The position numbers were made by a program, and so were the translations under genes. Positions 30,630 to 39,477 of a stretch of 64,000 nt of DNA are shown here, piece by piece. Origin of the DNA: Synechocystis sp. PCC 7338 (GTDB lineage Bacteria > Cyanobacteriota > Cyanobacteriia > Cyanobacteriales > Microcystaceae); assembly GCF_018282115.1 (NCBI RefSeq), contig NZ_CP054306.1, forward strand, positions 2,217,488 to 2,281,487. Direction: 5' to 3'. How positions within the stretch are numbered: position 1 is the stretch's first letter; each line of letters opens with the position of its first letter. Under the pieces are notes generated by a model, which did no database searches, was not told where the DNA came from, and worked only from the letters and a program-made list of their open reading frames with translations.

Positions 30630-31870
30630 TGAACGTTCTTTTTCTTCACCAAAATTTTCCGGGGCAATTCAAACATCTGGCTCCTGCCTTAGTGCAGCAG
30701 GGGCATCAGGTGGTGGCTATGATCATGCAAAAAAATGCTCCCCCCCAATGGCAAGGAGTAAAGTTAATCAACTATTTTCCCAATCGGGGCAGTACCCCAA
30801 ACATTCATCCTTGGCTGGTGGACTTTGAGACCAAAACTATCCGGGCAGAATCCGTTTTTCATCAGGCCTATCAGTTGAGAGAACAGGGTTTCAATCCCGA
30901 CGTTGTTATTGCTAACCCCGGCTGGGGGGAAAGTTTGCTGATCAAAGATGTGTGGACTGAAACCAAGCTAGGCATTTACTGCGAATTTTTCTACCATGCA
31001 TCGGGGTACGACACCACCTTTGACCCGGAATTTGCCAGCATGGACGAGACCGAGGTTTGTCGCATTCGCTGGAAAAACCTGAACCATTACCTTCATTTTG
31101 ACATTGCCGACGGTGGACTGGCCCCCACTCGATGGCAAGCGGATTCATTTCCCGAACCTTTCCGCTCTAAGCTGACGGTTATCCATGATGGCATTGACAC
31201 CAATCTGCTACGCCCTAATGCCAATGCCAGCCTAACTTTCAATAGTCAGATTAACCTCAACCGCAATGACGAGATTATCACTTTCGTCAATCGCAACTTG
31301 GAACCCTATCGGGGCTACCACAGTTTTATGCGATCCCTGCCGGAAATTCTCACTAATCGTCCCAATGCCAAGGTTTTAATTGTGGGGGGCAATGGAGTTA
31401 GCTATGGTGCCAAGCCCCCTGGCGATCGCCCTTGGCGGGACATTTTTCTTGAGGAAGTCAAGGGTAAACTAACACCGCAACAGTTAAACCGCCTCTATTT
31501 CCTGGGTACCATTCCCTACAACTATTTCATTAATCTGCTACAAATCTCCACCGTCCATATTTATCTCAGTTATCCCTTTGTGCTGTCCTGGAGTTTATTG
31601 GAGTCCATGGCCTGTGGCTGTGCCATTGTCGCTAGTAACACCGCCCCGGTACGGGAGGTAATTACCGATGGTGAAACGGGCCGGTTGGTCGACTTCTTCG
31701 ACTATTCAGCCATCGCCACAACCATCTGCCAGTTGTTAGAAGATAAAGAGGAAAGACAAAGATTAGGAACCAATGCCCGCCGCCTAGTCCAGGCTAAATA
31801 TGACCTACAGACTATTTGCCTACCCCAACAACTACAGTGGCTAGGGGAGCTAGTTTCTCCCCAGCATTAA
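30629..31870 (+). CDS. GT4-like glycosyltransferase
   Basis: 413 residues with a GT-B architecture. The N-terminal half (NVLFLHQNFPGQFKHLAPAL) is of the type seen in polysaccharide glycosyltransferases. The C-terminal nucleotide-sugar-binding half has VIHDGIDTNLLRP, FVNRNLEPYRGYHSF, a Glu-containing SWSLLESMACGCAIVAS (the E-x7-E-like motif) and PVREVITDGETGRLVD. The acceptor is unknown. The ATG overlaps the tatA stop by one base, so the two are translationally coupled. No polysaccharide gene cluster is nearby. Confidence 0.85.
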   Translation: MNVLFLHQNFPGQFKHLAPALVQQGHQVVAMIMQKNAPPQWQGVKLINYFPNRGSTPNIHPWLVDFETKTIRAESVFHQAYQLREQGFNPDVVIANPGWGESLLIKDVWTETKLGIYCEFFYHASGYDTTFDPEFASMDETEVCRIRWKNLNHYLHFDIADGGLAPTRWQADSFPEPFRSKLTVIHDGIDTNLLRPNANASLTFNSQINLNRNDEIITFVNRNLEPYRGYHSFMRSLPEILTNRPNAKVLIVGGNGVSYGAKPPGDRPWRDIFLEEVKGKLTPQQLNRLYFLGTIPYNYFINLLQISTVHIYLSYPFVLSWSLLESMACGCAIVASNTAPVREVITDGETGRLVDFFDYSAIATTICQLLEDKEERQRLGTNARRLVQAKYDLQTICLPQQLQWLGELVSPQH

Positions 31871-31984
31871 CCAGCAGAGAAATTGTATTGTTTTGTTTGT
31901 AAAGTGAATAATCCTACGGAAAACTCCACCAATCTTGTGAAAAGGCGGGGTATTTTCTGTTGCACTTTATATTATTGGCAAAAA

Positions 31985-32065
31985 TGCGGATGGCGAGACT
32001 CGAACTCGCAAGGCAAAGCCACACGCCCCTCAAACGTGCGCGTATACCAATTCCGCCACATCCGC
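31985..32065 (-). tRNA. trnL-GAG: tRNA-Leu(GAG)
   Basis: 81 nt on the minus strand. The acceptor stem GCGGATG/CATCCGC closes perfectly with discriminator A. D-arm GGCGGAATTGGTATACGC, anticodon stem-loop CACGT-TTGAGGG-GCGTG with anticodon GAG, a class II variable arm (GGC-TTT-GCC) and T-arm GCGAG-TTCGAGT-CTCGC. CCA is not encoded. It reads CUC and CUU leucine codons. Confidence 0.95.
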
Positions 32066-32138
32066 GTTACTTGTAATAATATCATGGCAATCCCCCCAAT
32101 TAAACACCCTCAAAGGACAAATTTTTTCACAACTGAGC

Positions 32139-33137
32139 TTAGCTTAAGTAGTAATTGGTCACCATGGCAAAAAGAAAGACCGATAAACCGACCAAGAACA
32201 CTAAATAGCTCAGGGGGCGTAGTCTTAAGGTCACTAACCAGAGCCCAATGGTCTGTAAATTGAACAGGCTCCCCCATAGTAAAAAGGCAACCATGGATCC
32301 CCGCCAGAGTTGTTCCCCCAGGGGTGCTAATAAATCTGGGTTACTAAAATTTCCCAGGGGTAAAATCAACGACCAACCCATCATCAATACCGTTTGCCGC
32401 ACGGGCCCCAGCCCTGCCCATTGCAATAGCCATGCTTGGGGAAGGAAAAAGACAATGCCACAGGCGATCGCCGTGCCGATGACCAAAACCCCACCGAATT
32501 CCTGAAATTCCTCAATAATGTTACGGCCGAAAAGATGTAACTTTTGCCGCCAGGAAAAGTCAGCCACAGGATTAACACCGTTAGCAAAAACTAGCCCTCC
32601 CTGCCTTGGGGACGTCTCCATGGAAGACTGGAGCATAATTAAAGCCCCCGACCGCAATAGCGGAATATTGAGCAGGGCCGTTTCCCCCTCCTCCTCTGCC
32701 TGTTGACGGGCCAGTCGATAGGGACTAAACACCAACCCCATCACGATCGCCATCAACCAACTGAAAGAAATACAAAGGAAAATTAGACCGTACTGGGATT
32801 GACGAGAAGACAAAACCCTGACAATAGCAAAGATATTTAAAGTGGGCGCCGCCACTAAAAAGCTGATAGCTAAAGGAATAGGGGCTCCCTGCAAAAGCAA
32901 CCGCCTTACTAAAGGCACACTGCCAAAGGCACCCAGAGGTAGCAGAAAACCGAGGGCGCTCCCGACTAAACTACTGAGCAAACGATTGCGGGGAAAATTA
33001 GCCACCCATTTTTGCTCATCGGTCCAAATTAGGAAAGTACTAGAAACGATAATTCCCAACAGGAGCCACGGTAGAGAAAGCAACAGAGCACTACCGAGCA
33101 AATTAAAAAACAGATTCAATGCAACCAAATTAGTCAT
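32139..33137 (-). CDS. DUF318/YraQ-like permease, third gene of the sigG operon
   Basis: About 332 residues and roughly eight hydrophobic segments. The conserved core of the permease (DUF318) family is visible in two repeats: GSALGFLLPLGAFGSVPLVRR and ILPLGNFSNPDLLAPLG (each with a Pro-Leu-Gly), plus SFLVAAPTLN. The transported substrate of this family is not established. It starts 23 bp after the anti-sigma stop (ATG 33137; a TTG at 33155 is also possible), so it probably shares the sigG-anti-sigma transcript. This is the only gene near sigG whose product could be the regulated stress target or the sensed transporter; that is inference. Confidence 0.7.
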   Translation of the reverse strand: MTNLVALNLFFNLLGSALLLSLPWLLLGIIVSSTFLIWTDEQKWVANFPRNRLLSSLVGSALGFLLPLGAFGSVPLVRRLLLQGAPIPLAISFLVAAPTLNIFAIVRVLSSRQSQYGLIFLCISFSWLMAIVMGLVFSPYRLARQQAEEEGETALLNIPLLRSGALIMLQSSMETSPRQGGLVFANGVNPVADFSWRQKLHLFGRNIIEEFQEFGGVLVIGTAIACGIVFFLPQAWLLQWAGLGPVRQTVLMMGWSLILPLGNFSNPDLLAPLGEQLWRGSMVAFLLWGSLFNLQTIGLWLVTLRLRPLSYLVFLVGLSVFLFAMVTNYYLS

Positions 33138-33160
33138 CCAGGGGCAAAGCAACAATCAAA

Positions 33161-33703
33161 TTAATCCACCCCTTGTTCCGCTCCTCCATTTTGGAACCCA
33201 TGGCCAGGGTCCACTTTGGTTAACACTTCAAACATCGGCTCGTGGATTGCAATCATCAAAGGATCTTCATCCATGGCCACGATTGCCGGGTCTAAATTGG
33301 CCTGACTTAGAGAAGGATCCAAGGGTTTACCCAGGATACTAGAGTAGGCGGCCACCACCACTGCGGCGACAGTCACACTGCCCCAGAACCAAATACCCTG
33401 CCAACGATTTTCCTGCTCCAGCTTGGCAAATACCTTCTGGGTCAATACGTCAGTGTCAATGACCGGCGGCACTGGCACCTGGGGCAAAGCATTCTGCAAA
33501 CGAATCAAGCCCAGGTAAGTCTGCTTAAACTCCGGGTCACTATCAATCCAGCCTTGTACCTGTTTCCTCTCCTGGGGGCTCACCTCCCCGTCAATGTAAG
33601 CACTCAACAGCTCAAATTTTTCATCAAACAATAAATCCTCATTCCCAGGCTCAGCTCCATCCCAAGGCTGCCGTGGGTAATCAAAGTCAAATTTTGAATT
33701 CAT
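33161..33703 (-). CDS. Anti-sigma factor for SigG (SapG-like)
   Basis: 180 residues. The N-terminal region (ELLSAYIDGEVSPQERKQVQ) resembles the anti-sigma zinc-finger helix, but the zinc Cys/His residues are absent (WIDSDPEFKQTYLGL), so it is a zinc-free variant. A single transmembrane segment at about residues 110-130 (WFWGSVTVAAVVVAAYSSIL) places the C-terminal 50 residues on the far side of the membrane. Start ATG 33703 has an AGAGG box upstream; longer open frame to 33832 is not favoured. It follows sigG directly on the same strand, the classic ECF sigma/anti-sigma pair. Confidence 0.8.
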   Translation of the reverse strand: MNSKFDFDYPRQPWDGAEPGNEDLLFDEKFELLSAYIDGEVSPQERKQVQGWIDSDPEFKQTYLGLIRLQNALPQVPVPPVIDTDVLTQKVFAKLEQENRWQGIWFWGSVTVAAVVVAAYSSILGKPLDPSLSQANLDPAIVAMDEDPLMIAIHEPMFEVLTKVDPGHGFQNGGAEQGVD

Positions 33704-33889
33704 AGTAAACCTCTTCGGGGGAATCTCCACCGACAAGTAATAGTGAATTAGCTGTCTGCTATTAACTTTGGCCGATTCACTCCTCACAAAGTTGGACACT
33801 CCCTTAACCAAGGGTGACGGGACTAACACCAATAATCAAAGCCATTGCTGGTGGCGGAAGTTAGGTAGGATTCAATGTTTAGGATCAGT

Positions 33890-34546
33890 TTAGGAAGCCA
33901 AATAGGGCTGTAAAAAAGTCTGCAACTTTGCCCGGGCCCGGGCGATGCGGGATTTAACCGTCCCGAGGGAAACCCCAGTGATTTCGGCAATCTCCTCGTA
34001 GGCTAAACCGTCAATTTCCCGGAGGATAATGGTGGTGCGGAAAGCTTCAGGCAAGTCTTTGATTGCCGAACGTAAACATTCATAAAATTCAGCGGTGGAT
34101 AAAGTTTCATCGGGACTGGGGTAATCAGATTCAATGTCCCAATCAATTTCGCCGTCATCCATGCGCCGGGGGGCATCCAGAGAGATGGGATGACTAACCC
34201 GTTTGCGCTTGCGTAACTCGTCGTAGAAGAGGTTAGTGGCAATGCGGCTGAGCCAACCCTTAAATTTGACTGGTTCGTTCAAGCGATGGATGTTACGGTA
34301 AACCCGGATCCAAACCTCCTGGGCTAAATCCGCCCGGTCTTGCCAGTCGGGGGCCAAGTGGTAAAGAATTTTATCCACATGGGACTGGTAACGCCGCAGC
34401 AACTCATTAAAAGCGGTACTATCGGGGCGGGTCTTTTGCTGACAGAGCAAAATCAGGTCAACATTGGTTAACGATTCCGGGGGCAGGGCACCTAGTTTGC
34501 CTCCGCCACTTTCGATCGCCCAGTTGGTATTGACGGCTTGATTCAT
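33890..34546 (-). CDS. sigG: ECF-type RNA polymerase sigma factor SigG
   Basis: 218 residues. Region 2 has the -10 recognition helix with NRLLRRYQSH... then DLAQEVWIRVYRNIHRLNE and FKGWLSRIATNLFYDELRKR. Region 4 has FRTTIILREIDGLAYEEIAE and ITGVSLGTVKSRIARARAKL, the helix-turn-helix for the -35 element. Only regions 2 and 4 are present, as expected for ECF factors. ATG at 34546 (MNQAVNTNW) is chosen over the upstream open frame to 34717. Followed by the anti-sigma gene after 186 bp and then the permease. Confidence 0.9.
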   Translation of the reverse strand: MNQAVNTNWAIESGGGKLGALPPESLTNVDLILLCQQKTRPDSTAFNELLRRYQSHVDKILYHLAPDWQDRADLAQEVWIRVYRNIHRLNEPVKFKGWLSRIATNLFYDELRKRKRVSHPISLDAPRRMDDGEIDWDIESDYPSPDETLSTAEFYECLRSAIKDLPEAFRTTIILREIDGLAYEEIAEITGVSLGTVKSRIARARAKLQTFLQPYLAS

Positions 34547-34703
34547 GGATTTACCCAACACGGCTGACTCCTCACATAGGCTAGTTGACGTAAGGATACC
34601 GTAAGAGTTTCTAGAATCACAGGTGTTTGCTAAAAAAATTAAAATTTCTACCTGGCTGTGTCGATTTTTCCCGTCCTCTGCCGACAAAATATTGTCATAT
34701 TGC

Positions 34704-34733
34704 CAAAAAAATAACACCCGGTACCAGGGGTGT
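34704..34733 (-). terminator. Rho-independent terminator of hliB-lilA
   Basis: On the minus strand ACACCC (34728-34733) pairs with GGGTGT (34714-34719) over the loop CTGGTACC, followed by TA and a seven-T run (34704-34710). It lies about 63 bp after the lilA stop and separates this operon from sigG. Confidence 0.75.
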
Positions 34734-34795
34734 CAGTGGTGCTATGGCAGAAGGTACCATGGGGCGAATCTAGGGGCGGTGAGCCACAGATATTC

Positions 34796-35047
34796 CTAGA
34801 GAAAGTCAGCCCAACGACTGAAGAAGTAACCCCAGATGAAAGTGGCAGCCCCAACGGCTAAGAGGGTATTGGTGAAAAAGCGGCCCAATTCAGGACTGTT
34901 GCCCAACTGCTTATCTTCCTGCCCGGCGGTGAAAAATAAAGACCAGGCTTGGTTGCTATTGATGGGAGCAAATTGGTTGAAGTCTCTGCGGAAGACAACG
35001 GGGGCAAATAAATCTTTGTTTTGATAAATATCGGTGTCGGCGTTCAT
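34796..35047 (-). CDS. lilA: LilA, small light-harvesting-like thylakoid protein
   Basis: 83 residues. A soluble N-terminal part (MNADTDIYQNKDLFAPVVFR...) leads to one C-terminal hydrophobic helix (FFTNTLLAVGAATFIWGYFF) ending RWADFL. It is the partner of hliB in Synechocystis; LilA lacks the full chlorophyll-binding motif and its job is not well defined. It is 108 bp behind hliB on the same strand, with a terminator after it. I give the start at ATG 35047, preceded by an AAGAGG box. Confidence 0.85.
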   Translation of the reverse strand: MNADTDIYQNKDLFAPVVFRRDFNQFAPINSNQAWSLFFTAGQEDKQLGNSPELGRFFTNTLLAVGAATFIWGYFFSRWADFL

Positions 35048-35155
35048 AGTTTTACCTCTTACTTGTTCATTTTCCAGGGGGTGAAGGATGCTCCTTCGGC
35101 GATCGATGGGGCTAAGCCCTGATTCAGTAAATTGCTTGGCTATCTACTCGGTTAA

Positions 35156-35368
35156 TTAGAGAGAGAGTAACCAACCCACAATGCCGTGGCCAGTGATTAC
35201 TTCCATTGCGAGGAGGGAAACAAAGCCGATCATGGCAAAGCGACCATTCATTTTTTCGGCATATTCAGTCCAACCGGCTTGAACGCTGCTGTCAACGTAT
35301 ACAGGGGGTTCAATGGCGAAGTTGTTGAGACGGTTGTCTTGGTCGAGGCGAAATCCGCGGCTAGTCAT
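35156..35368 (-). CDS. hliB: High-light-inducible protein HliB (ScpD)
   Basis: 70-residue single-helix relative of the plant LHC proteins that binds chlorophyll and carotenoid near photosystem II during repair. The chlorophyll-binding helix motif ExxNxRxAMIG is present as [20 protein letters not shown]. The upstream region carries an HLR1 light-response element and a GGAG ribosome site nine bases before the ATG. It leads the hliB-lilA operon. Confidence 0.96.
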
Positions 35369-35731
35369 AAATTGGTCTCCTTTGATTTAGGTGTTTAAGG
35401 TTTTTGTTTTGTAACCTTATGTAAATAAATGTAACGTATTGTTAAGATTTTTGTCAAGTCCGTTGACCAAATGAACTTTTTGTGAGTTGGCGAATTGCTT
35501 GCCTGGGCTGGGTTTGGGCGCTTTGCCTAAATTCTGAGAGGGTCAATATTTTTCGTTACATTTGCGTAATATCGCAGGTGTCGAGTGTGCTCAGGCAATG
35601 GCGCCAGGGCTCAAGGACTGCGCCTTTGTTGTCCTGGGCTTTTTCTCTGACTGTCTTCCTTTCCCCAGCATTTTTGCTATAAACTGACCAGAAGTGCGTC
35701 CCATTTCGTGTGCCAGGAGTCCGTCATAGTA
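35369..35731. other. Divergent region between hliB and crtR
   Basis: 363 bp shared by two light-related genes read in opposite directions. The hliB-proximal half holds the HLR1 cluster (35408-35435) and a minus-strand TTGACA at 35452-35457, a good -35 box. The crtR-proximal half (35470-35707) shows no clear motif and no RNA gene. AGGAG at 35714-35718 supports the crtR start. Confidence 0.6.
35408..35435 (-). promoter_or_regulatory. HLR1 element, three tandem repeats, upstream of hliB
   Basis: Read on the minus strand there are three octamers: GTTACATT, TTTACATA and GTTACAAA, each separated by exactly two bases (TA, AG). The known HLR1 consensus is two direct repeats (G/T)TTACA(A/T)(A/T) spaced by two bases, bound by the response regulator RpaB. 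Here the unit occurs three times in phase. It lies downstream of the TTGACA -35 candidate, so occupancy would be expected to affect promoter use directly. RpaB acts on hli genes under low versus high light. Confidence 0.85.
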
Positions 35732-36649
35732 ATGCAGGCGACCCAACCGCTGCAAACCGTTTCCCAAGCTGTCCCAAAGAAATTTTTACAGGCGGACGGC
35801 GGCTTCAATCCCAACGTAGCCATGTTTGGGATAGCCATACTCTTAATGCTTGCTAACATTTTTGGCTACTGGCAATGGGGACTGCCCCACTGGCTTTGCT
35901 TTTGTTGTTCAGTGCTGGCGTTACACCTGTCGGGCACAGTAATCCATGATGCGTCCCACAATGCAGCCCACCGGAACACCATTGTTAATGCGGTGCTCGG
36001 CCATGGTAGTGCTCTAATGTTGGGCTTTGCTTTTCCTGTCTTTACCCGGGTCCATCTCCAACACCATGCCAACGTCAATGACCCGGAGAACGACCCAGAC
36101 CATTTTGTTTCTACCGGTGGCCCCCTGTTTTTGATTGCGGCCCGGTTTTTCTACCATGAGATCTTTTTCTTTAAGCGGCAACTATGGCGTAAGTATGAGT
36201 TGCTGGAGTGGTTTTTAAGTCGGCTGGTGTTGTTCACTATTGTTTTTCTCGGCATTCATTACGGTTTTATCGGCTTTGTAATGAACTATTGGTTTGTACC
36301 GGCTTTGATTGTCGGCATTGCCCTGGGACTATTTTTTGATTACTTGCCCCACCGGCCTTTTCAGGAACGGAACCGCTGGAAGAATGCCCGGGTTTATCCT
36401 AGTCTCATTTTGAATTGGCTTATTTTCGGGCAAAATTACCACCTCATCCACCACCTGTGGCCTTCTATTCCTTGGTACCACTACCAAAATACCTATCACA
36501 TCACCAAGCCAATTTTGGATGAGAAGGGCTGTGCCCAGTCCCTGGGGTTGTTGGAAGGGAAAAATTTCTGGAGCTTCCTCTATGACGTTTTCCTTGGTAT
36601 TCGCTTCCACGGTCACCATGGTTCCCAGTCCTCCGACAAACTTAGCTAG
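35732..36649 (+). CDS. crtR: Beta-carotene hydroxylase CrtR
   Basis: Membrane di-iron hydroxylase that puts hydroxyls on beta-carotene rings to give zeaxanthin and related xanthophylls. The 305-residue product has the desaturase-like His boxes HDASHNAAH (about residue 78), HLQHHAN (about 114), and HLIHHLWP (about 235), and about four hydrophobic segments. The ATG at 35732 is preferred because AGGAG at 35714-35718 lies upstream of it and downstream of the alternative GTG at 35708. It is divergent from hliB and its stop overlaps the MATE gene convergently by eight bases. Confidence 0.97.
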   Translation: MQATQPLQTVSQAVPKKFLQADGGFNPNVAMFGIAILLMLANIFGYWQWGLPHWLCFCCSVLALHLSGTVIHDASHNAAHRNTIVNAVLGHGSALMLGFAFPVFTRVHLQHHANVNDPENDPDHFVSTGGPLFLIAARFFYHEIFFFKRQLWRKYELLEWFLSRLVLFTIVFLGIHYGFIGFVMNYWFVPALIVGIALGLFFDYLPHRPFQERNRWKNARVYPSLILNWLIFGQNYHLIHHLWPSIPWYHYQNTYHITKPILDEKGCAQSLGLLEGKNFWSFLYDVFLGIRFHGHHGSQSSDKLS

Positions 36650-38009
36650 GCTGTTTGGCTTCCAATGCTAAAATTTGCGGCGAAAATCGGGTAATTAATT
36701 GCCAGCCCAGATAAATCACTAGCCCCAGCATGTAGGAGACAAGGGAAAACCAGAGTAGGTTGTTGCTCTGTTGCCAAATGGCTAGTCCAAGGCAGGGCAA
36801 ATAGATCAGGAAGAAGGCAAACAGTACTCCGTTCCTCAGGGGTTGGGAAGCTTTAAGCCCGATGAAATAGCCTTCCAGCATAAAGGCGAGGGCGGTGCTC
36901 TCCAACAGGGGAATCAGCCAGATGGTGTATTGACGGACGCTGTCGTTGATTTCGGCGTGGTTGGTTAACAGTCCAAATAGGGTTTCAGGGAAGGCGATCG
37001 CCACGGCGGCAAATCCCAGGGCCATAACTAAGGTGGTGCTAATGGCGGTGAGTAAAACCGGCAATAATAATTGATAGTCTCCTTTACTCTTGAAATTACC
37101 AGTGAGGGTTTGGCTGGTCATACCCACCCCCTGGATGGTGAATTGGCTGAGCAGGGCAATTTGCAACAGCAGACCATTTTGGGCCAAAACTTCCGTGCCA
37201 AAGCTGGAACTGATATTGGTAAACAAAGAATAGGTGGTGATCAAGACCACAAAGCGGATCAAAATATTTCCTTTCAGGGCGATGGTAGACCGTAATGCTT
37301 CCCAGTCCGATAATTTGGCGATCGCCGCTTTAAACTCTCCCTTAGCTTTCCCCTTCTTGGCTAAGGCGACAATGCAGATCAAACCCAATGCCAGAGCTAA
37401 ATACTGACTACTAGCAGTGGCCCAACCCGCTCCCGCACTGGCCCAGCCCCAACGGTTGATCATGAGATAGTCCAAGCCAACGTTGGAAAAATTGGCGACC
37501 AGGGAAATGAGCAAAACTAAGCCGTTGCGTTCCTGACCTAAGAGCCAGCCTAGGATCACAAAATTGAGCAATACCGCCGGAGCCCCCCAAATGCGGCCGT
37601 AGAAATAATCCATGCCCGATTGTTCTACCCCCGGAGCCCCCGTTAACAGGGCAAAACCGAATTTTTGCAAGGGATATTGCAGGGCTAAAATCCCTAGTCC
37701 CAACAATAGGGCCACTAAGGCACTCCTTAGTCCCGCCACCCATACTTCCCCTTGGTCTTCTTCCCCCACGGCTTGGGCTGTGAGGGCAGTGGTACTGGTG
37801 CGTAAAAATTTTAAGACCCGGTAGAGATAATCAAACAAAATTGAGCCTAGGATCACCCCCGCTAAATAATCAATGTCTTCCAGATGGCCCAAAAAAGCCG
37901 TGTCCACTAACCCAGCTAAGGGCACCATCATATTGGAAAGGACGGCAATGGTGGCTAGGCGAAAAAAACGGGGCAAAAATTGATACTGGCTAGGCAGGGC
38001 AAGATTCAT
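36642..38009 (-). CDS. MATE-family exporter (DinF/NorM type)
   Basis: 455 residues and about twelve transmembrane segments. It has the MATE opening RLATIAVLSNMMVPLAGLVDTAFLGHLED (key residues P, D, G-H) and a matching second-half repeat (VLITTYSLFTNISSSFG, FTIQGVGMTSQTLTGN). MATE proteins export cationic or aromatic compounds in exchange for protons or sodium; DinF-type members are the closest. The ATG at 38009 (MNLALPSQ) is chosen over an in-frame upstream Met. Substrate unknown. Confidence 0.88.
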   Translation of the reverse strand: MNLALPSQYQFLPRFFRLATIAVLSNMMVPLAGLVDTAFLGHLEDIDYLAGVILGSILFDYLYRVLKFLRTSTTALTAQAVGEEDQGEVWVAGLRSALVALLLGLGILALQYPLQKFGFALLTGAPGVEQSGMDYFYGRIWGAPAVLLNFVILGWLLGQERNGLVLLISLVANFSNVGLDYLMINRWGWASAGAGWATASSQYLALALGLICIVALAKKGKAKGEFKAAIAKLSDWEALRSTIALKGNILIRFVVLITTYSLFTNISSSFGTEVLAQNGLLLQIALLSQFTIQGVGMTSQTLTGNFKSKGDYQLLLPVLLTAISTTLVMALGFAAVAIAFPETLFGLLTNHAEINDSVRQYTIWLIPLLESTALAFMLEGYFIGLKASQPLRNGVLFAFFLIYLPCLGLAIWQQSNNLLWFSLVSYMLGLVIYLGWQLITRFSPQILALEAKQPS

Positions 38010-38165
38010 AGAGACTTCTAAACTGGTCAGCGGCCAAGCAAAAATGCGGTCAAAATTCACAGGGCAGGTTAGACTGCTCTTCTCACATTTTGCAACAGGC
38101 AAACCGTAACAACCTTTACCAGTGGCATAGATAGGACGAGGATCTTCTGCCCTATGGTCCGGTGT

Positions 38166-38651
38166 TTATCCCTCTTTGACCAATAGGGCCACGCTGTAGG
38201 CGGCAATGCCTTCCTCCCTTCCTGTGGGGCCCAAACGCTCATTGGTAGTGGCTTTAATGCCAATCAAGTCTGGATCAATGACCAAAACTTTAGCTAAATT
38301 TTCCTTCATGGCCTGGATGTGGGGTTTAAGTTTGGGTTGTTCTGCCACAATCACGTTATCCAGATTATTAATGCGCCAACCCCGTTCAATGATGAGTTGA
38401 TTAACCTGGGCCAAAAGTTTGAGGCTGTCGGCCCCCTGCCACTGGGCATCGCTGGGGGGGAAGTAGTGGCCAATGTCCCCCAAACTCAACGCTCCTAGGA
38501 GGGCATCCATTAAGGCATGGGTCAACACGTCGGCATCGCTGTGGCCATCTAGCCCCAAATGGTGAGCAATGGTAACCCCCCCCAAAATCAAGGGGCGATC
38601 GCCTACGAGGCGGTGGATATCGTAGCCGTTGCCGATGCGGAGAGCAGTCAT
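38166..38651 (-). CDS. ispF: 2-C-methyl-D-erythritol 2,4-cyclodiphosphate synthase
   Basis: Fifth step of the MEP isoprenoid pathway, making the cyclic diphosphate that leads to carotenoids, phytol and quinones. The 161-residue product has the zinc ligands and signature [11 protein letters not shown] (D-x-H), [30 protein letters not shown] and the ADSLKLL stretch. Usual length. It is upstream of the MATE gene on the same strand with a 156-bp gap. Confidence 0.97.
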   Translation of the reverse strand: MTALRIGNGYDIHRLVGDRPLILGGVTIAHHLGLDGHSDADVLTHALMDALLGALSLGDIGHYFPPSDAQWQGADSLKLLAQVNQLIIERGWRINNLDNVIVAEQPKLKPHIQAMKENLAKVLVIDPDLIGIKATTNERLGPTGREEGIAAYSVALLVKEG

Positions 38652-38757
38652 AAAAATTAGTAAGTTTAAATAAATTGAGATTGAGAAAGTGGAAAATGAT
38701 CGGGCTACCTAGAATTACTAAATAACGCCCAAAATTCCCATTTGATCGGGTAAATCA

Positions 38758-39306
38758 TTACCAAAGCTTGGGCTGAAAATCAGCTGGAGTCTCGGCCAAT
38801 TCAAACACCCCGTCGTGAATGCGGGCCACATATAAACCCTCCCGTAATGCCTGTTGCTTTAAGTCACCTGACCAATCTACCGCCACTAGAATGCCATATA
38901 ATTTTTTATCTTTATGCTCAGGAAAGAAGATACGAAACTTCTGGAGCAAATTTTTCAATTGGGTAATGGATTCTTCCCTAGGATGGCTTTTTACTTCCAC
39001 CACGTAAGCAGTATTAATGTCACTGTTGGCATAGGCTAGAACGTCAATTTCTAGGTGTTGCCCTCCTTTGCTAGCTCTGACACTGGGACTAATGACCTCC
39101 ATGCCAAAACGCTCTTGCAGAATGCGCTCCATGGAAGGCAGAGCTAAACCTTCGGTAAAACTACCAAATTTTTTTCCTAATCCCCCAATTTGTTTACCTA
39201 GTTCTTTGATTTGACGATCAGTCTCCTTCATGCGGCGATCGGTTTCTTTTTGGGACTCAATTAACTGCCCCAGTAAGGTCCAAACTTCATCGGCAGTGGT
39301 AGCCAC
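38758..39306 (-). CDS. DUF3782-like protein with coiled coil and PD-(D/E)XK-like core
   Basis: 182 residues. Residues about 15-45 form charged heptads (KETDRRMKETDRQIKELGKQ), likely a short coiled coil. The rest holds a nuclease-like core: LEIDVLAYANSDINTAYVVE and the EVKSH that follows give the D-x(n)-E-x-K pattern of PD-(D/E)XK folds. Such proteins are common, multi-copy and uncharacterised in cyanobacteria. No toxin-antitoxin partner or restriction gene is adjacent. Start ATG at 39306 gives MATTADEVW. Confidence 0.65.
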   Translation of the reverse strand: MATTADEVWTLLGQLIESQKETDRRMKETDRQIKELGKQIGGLGKKFGSFTEGLALPSMERILQERFGMEVISPSVRASKGGQHLEIDVLAYANSDINTAYVVEVKSHPREESITQLKNLLQKFRIFFPEHKDKKLYGILVAVDWSGDLKQQALREGLYVARIHDGVFELAETPADFQPKLW

Positions 39307-39477
39307 TATTTTCCTCCTTGATGTTCAGTAACAGTCAACCAATTAAAATGCTGCAAACATTGGCATTTAGTAAACTACAGCAAATTCCGAACCAGACTGA
39401 TACACATTAAGCAGTCTTAACCACTTTCATTCTGTAAGAGTTTTGCCGTGTCACTCAAATACCCGAACCGCTGTAAG

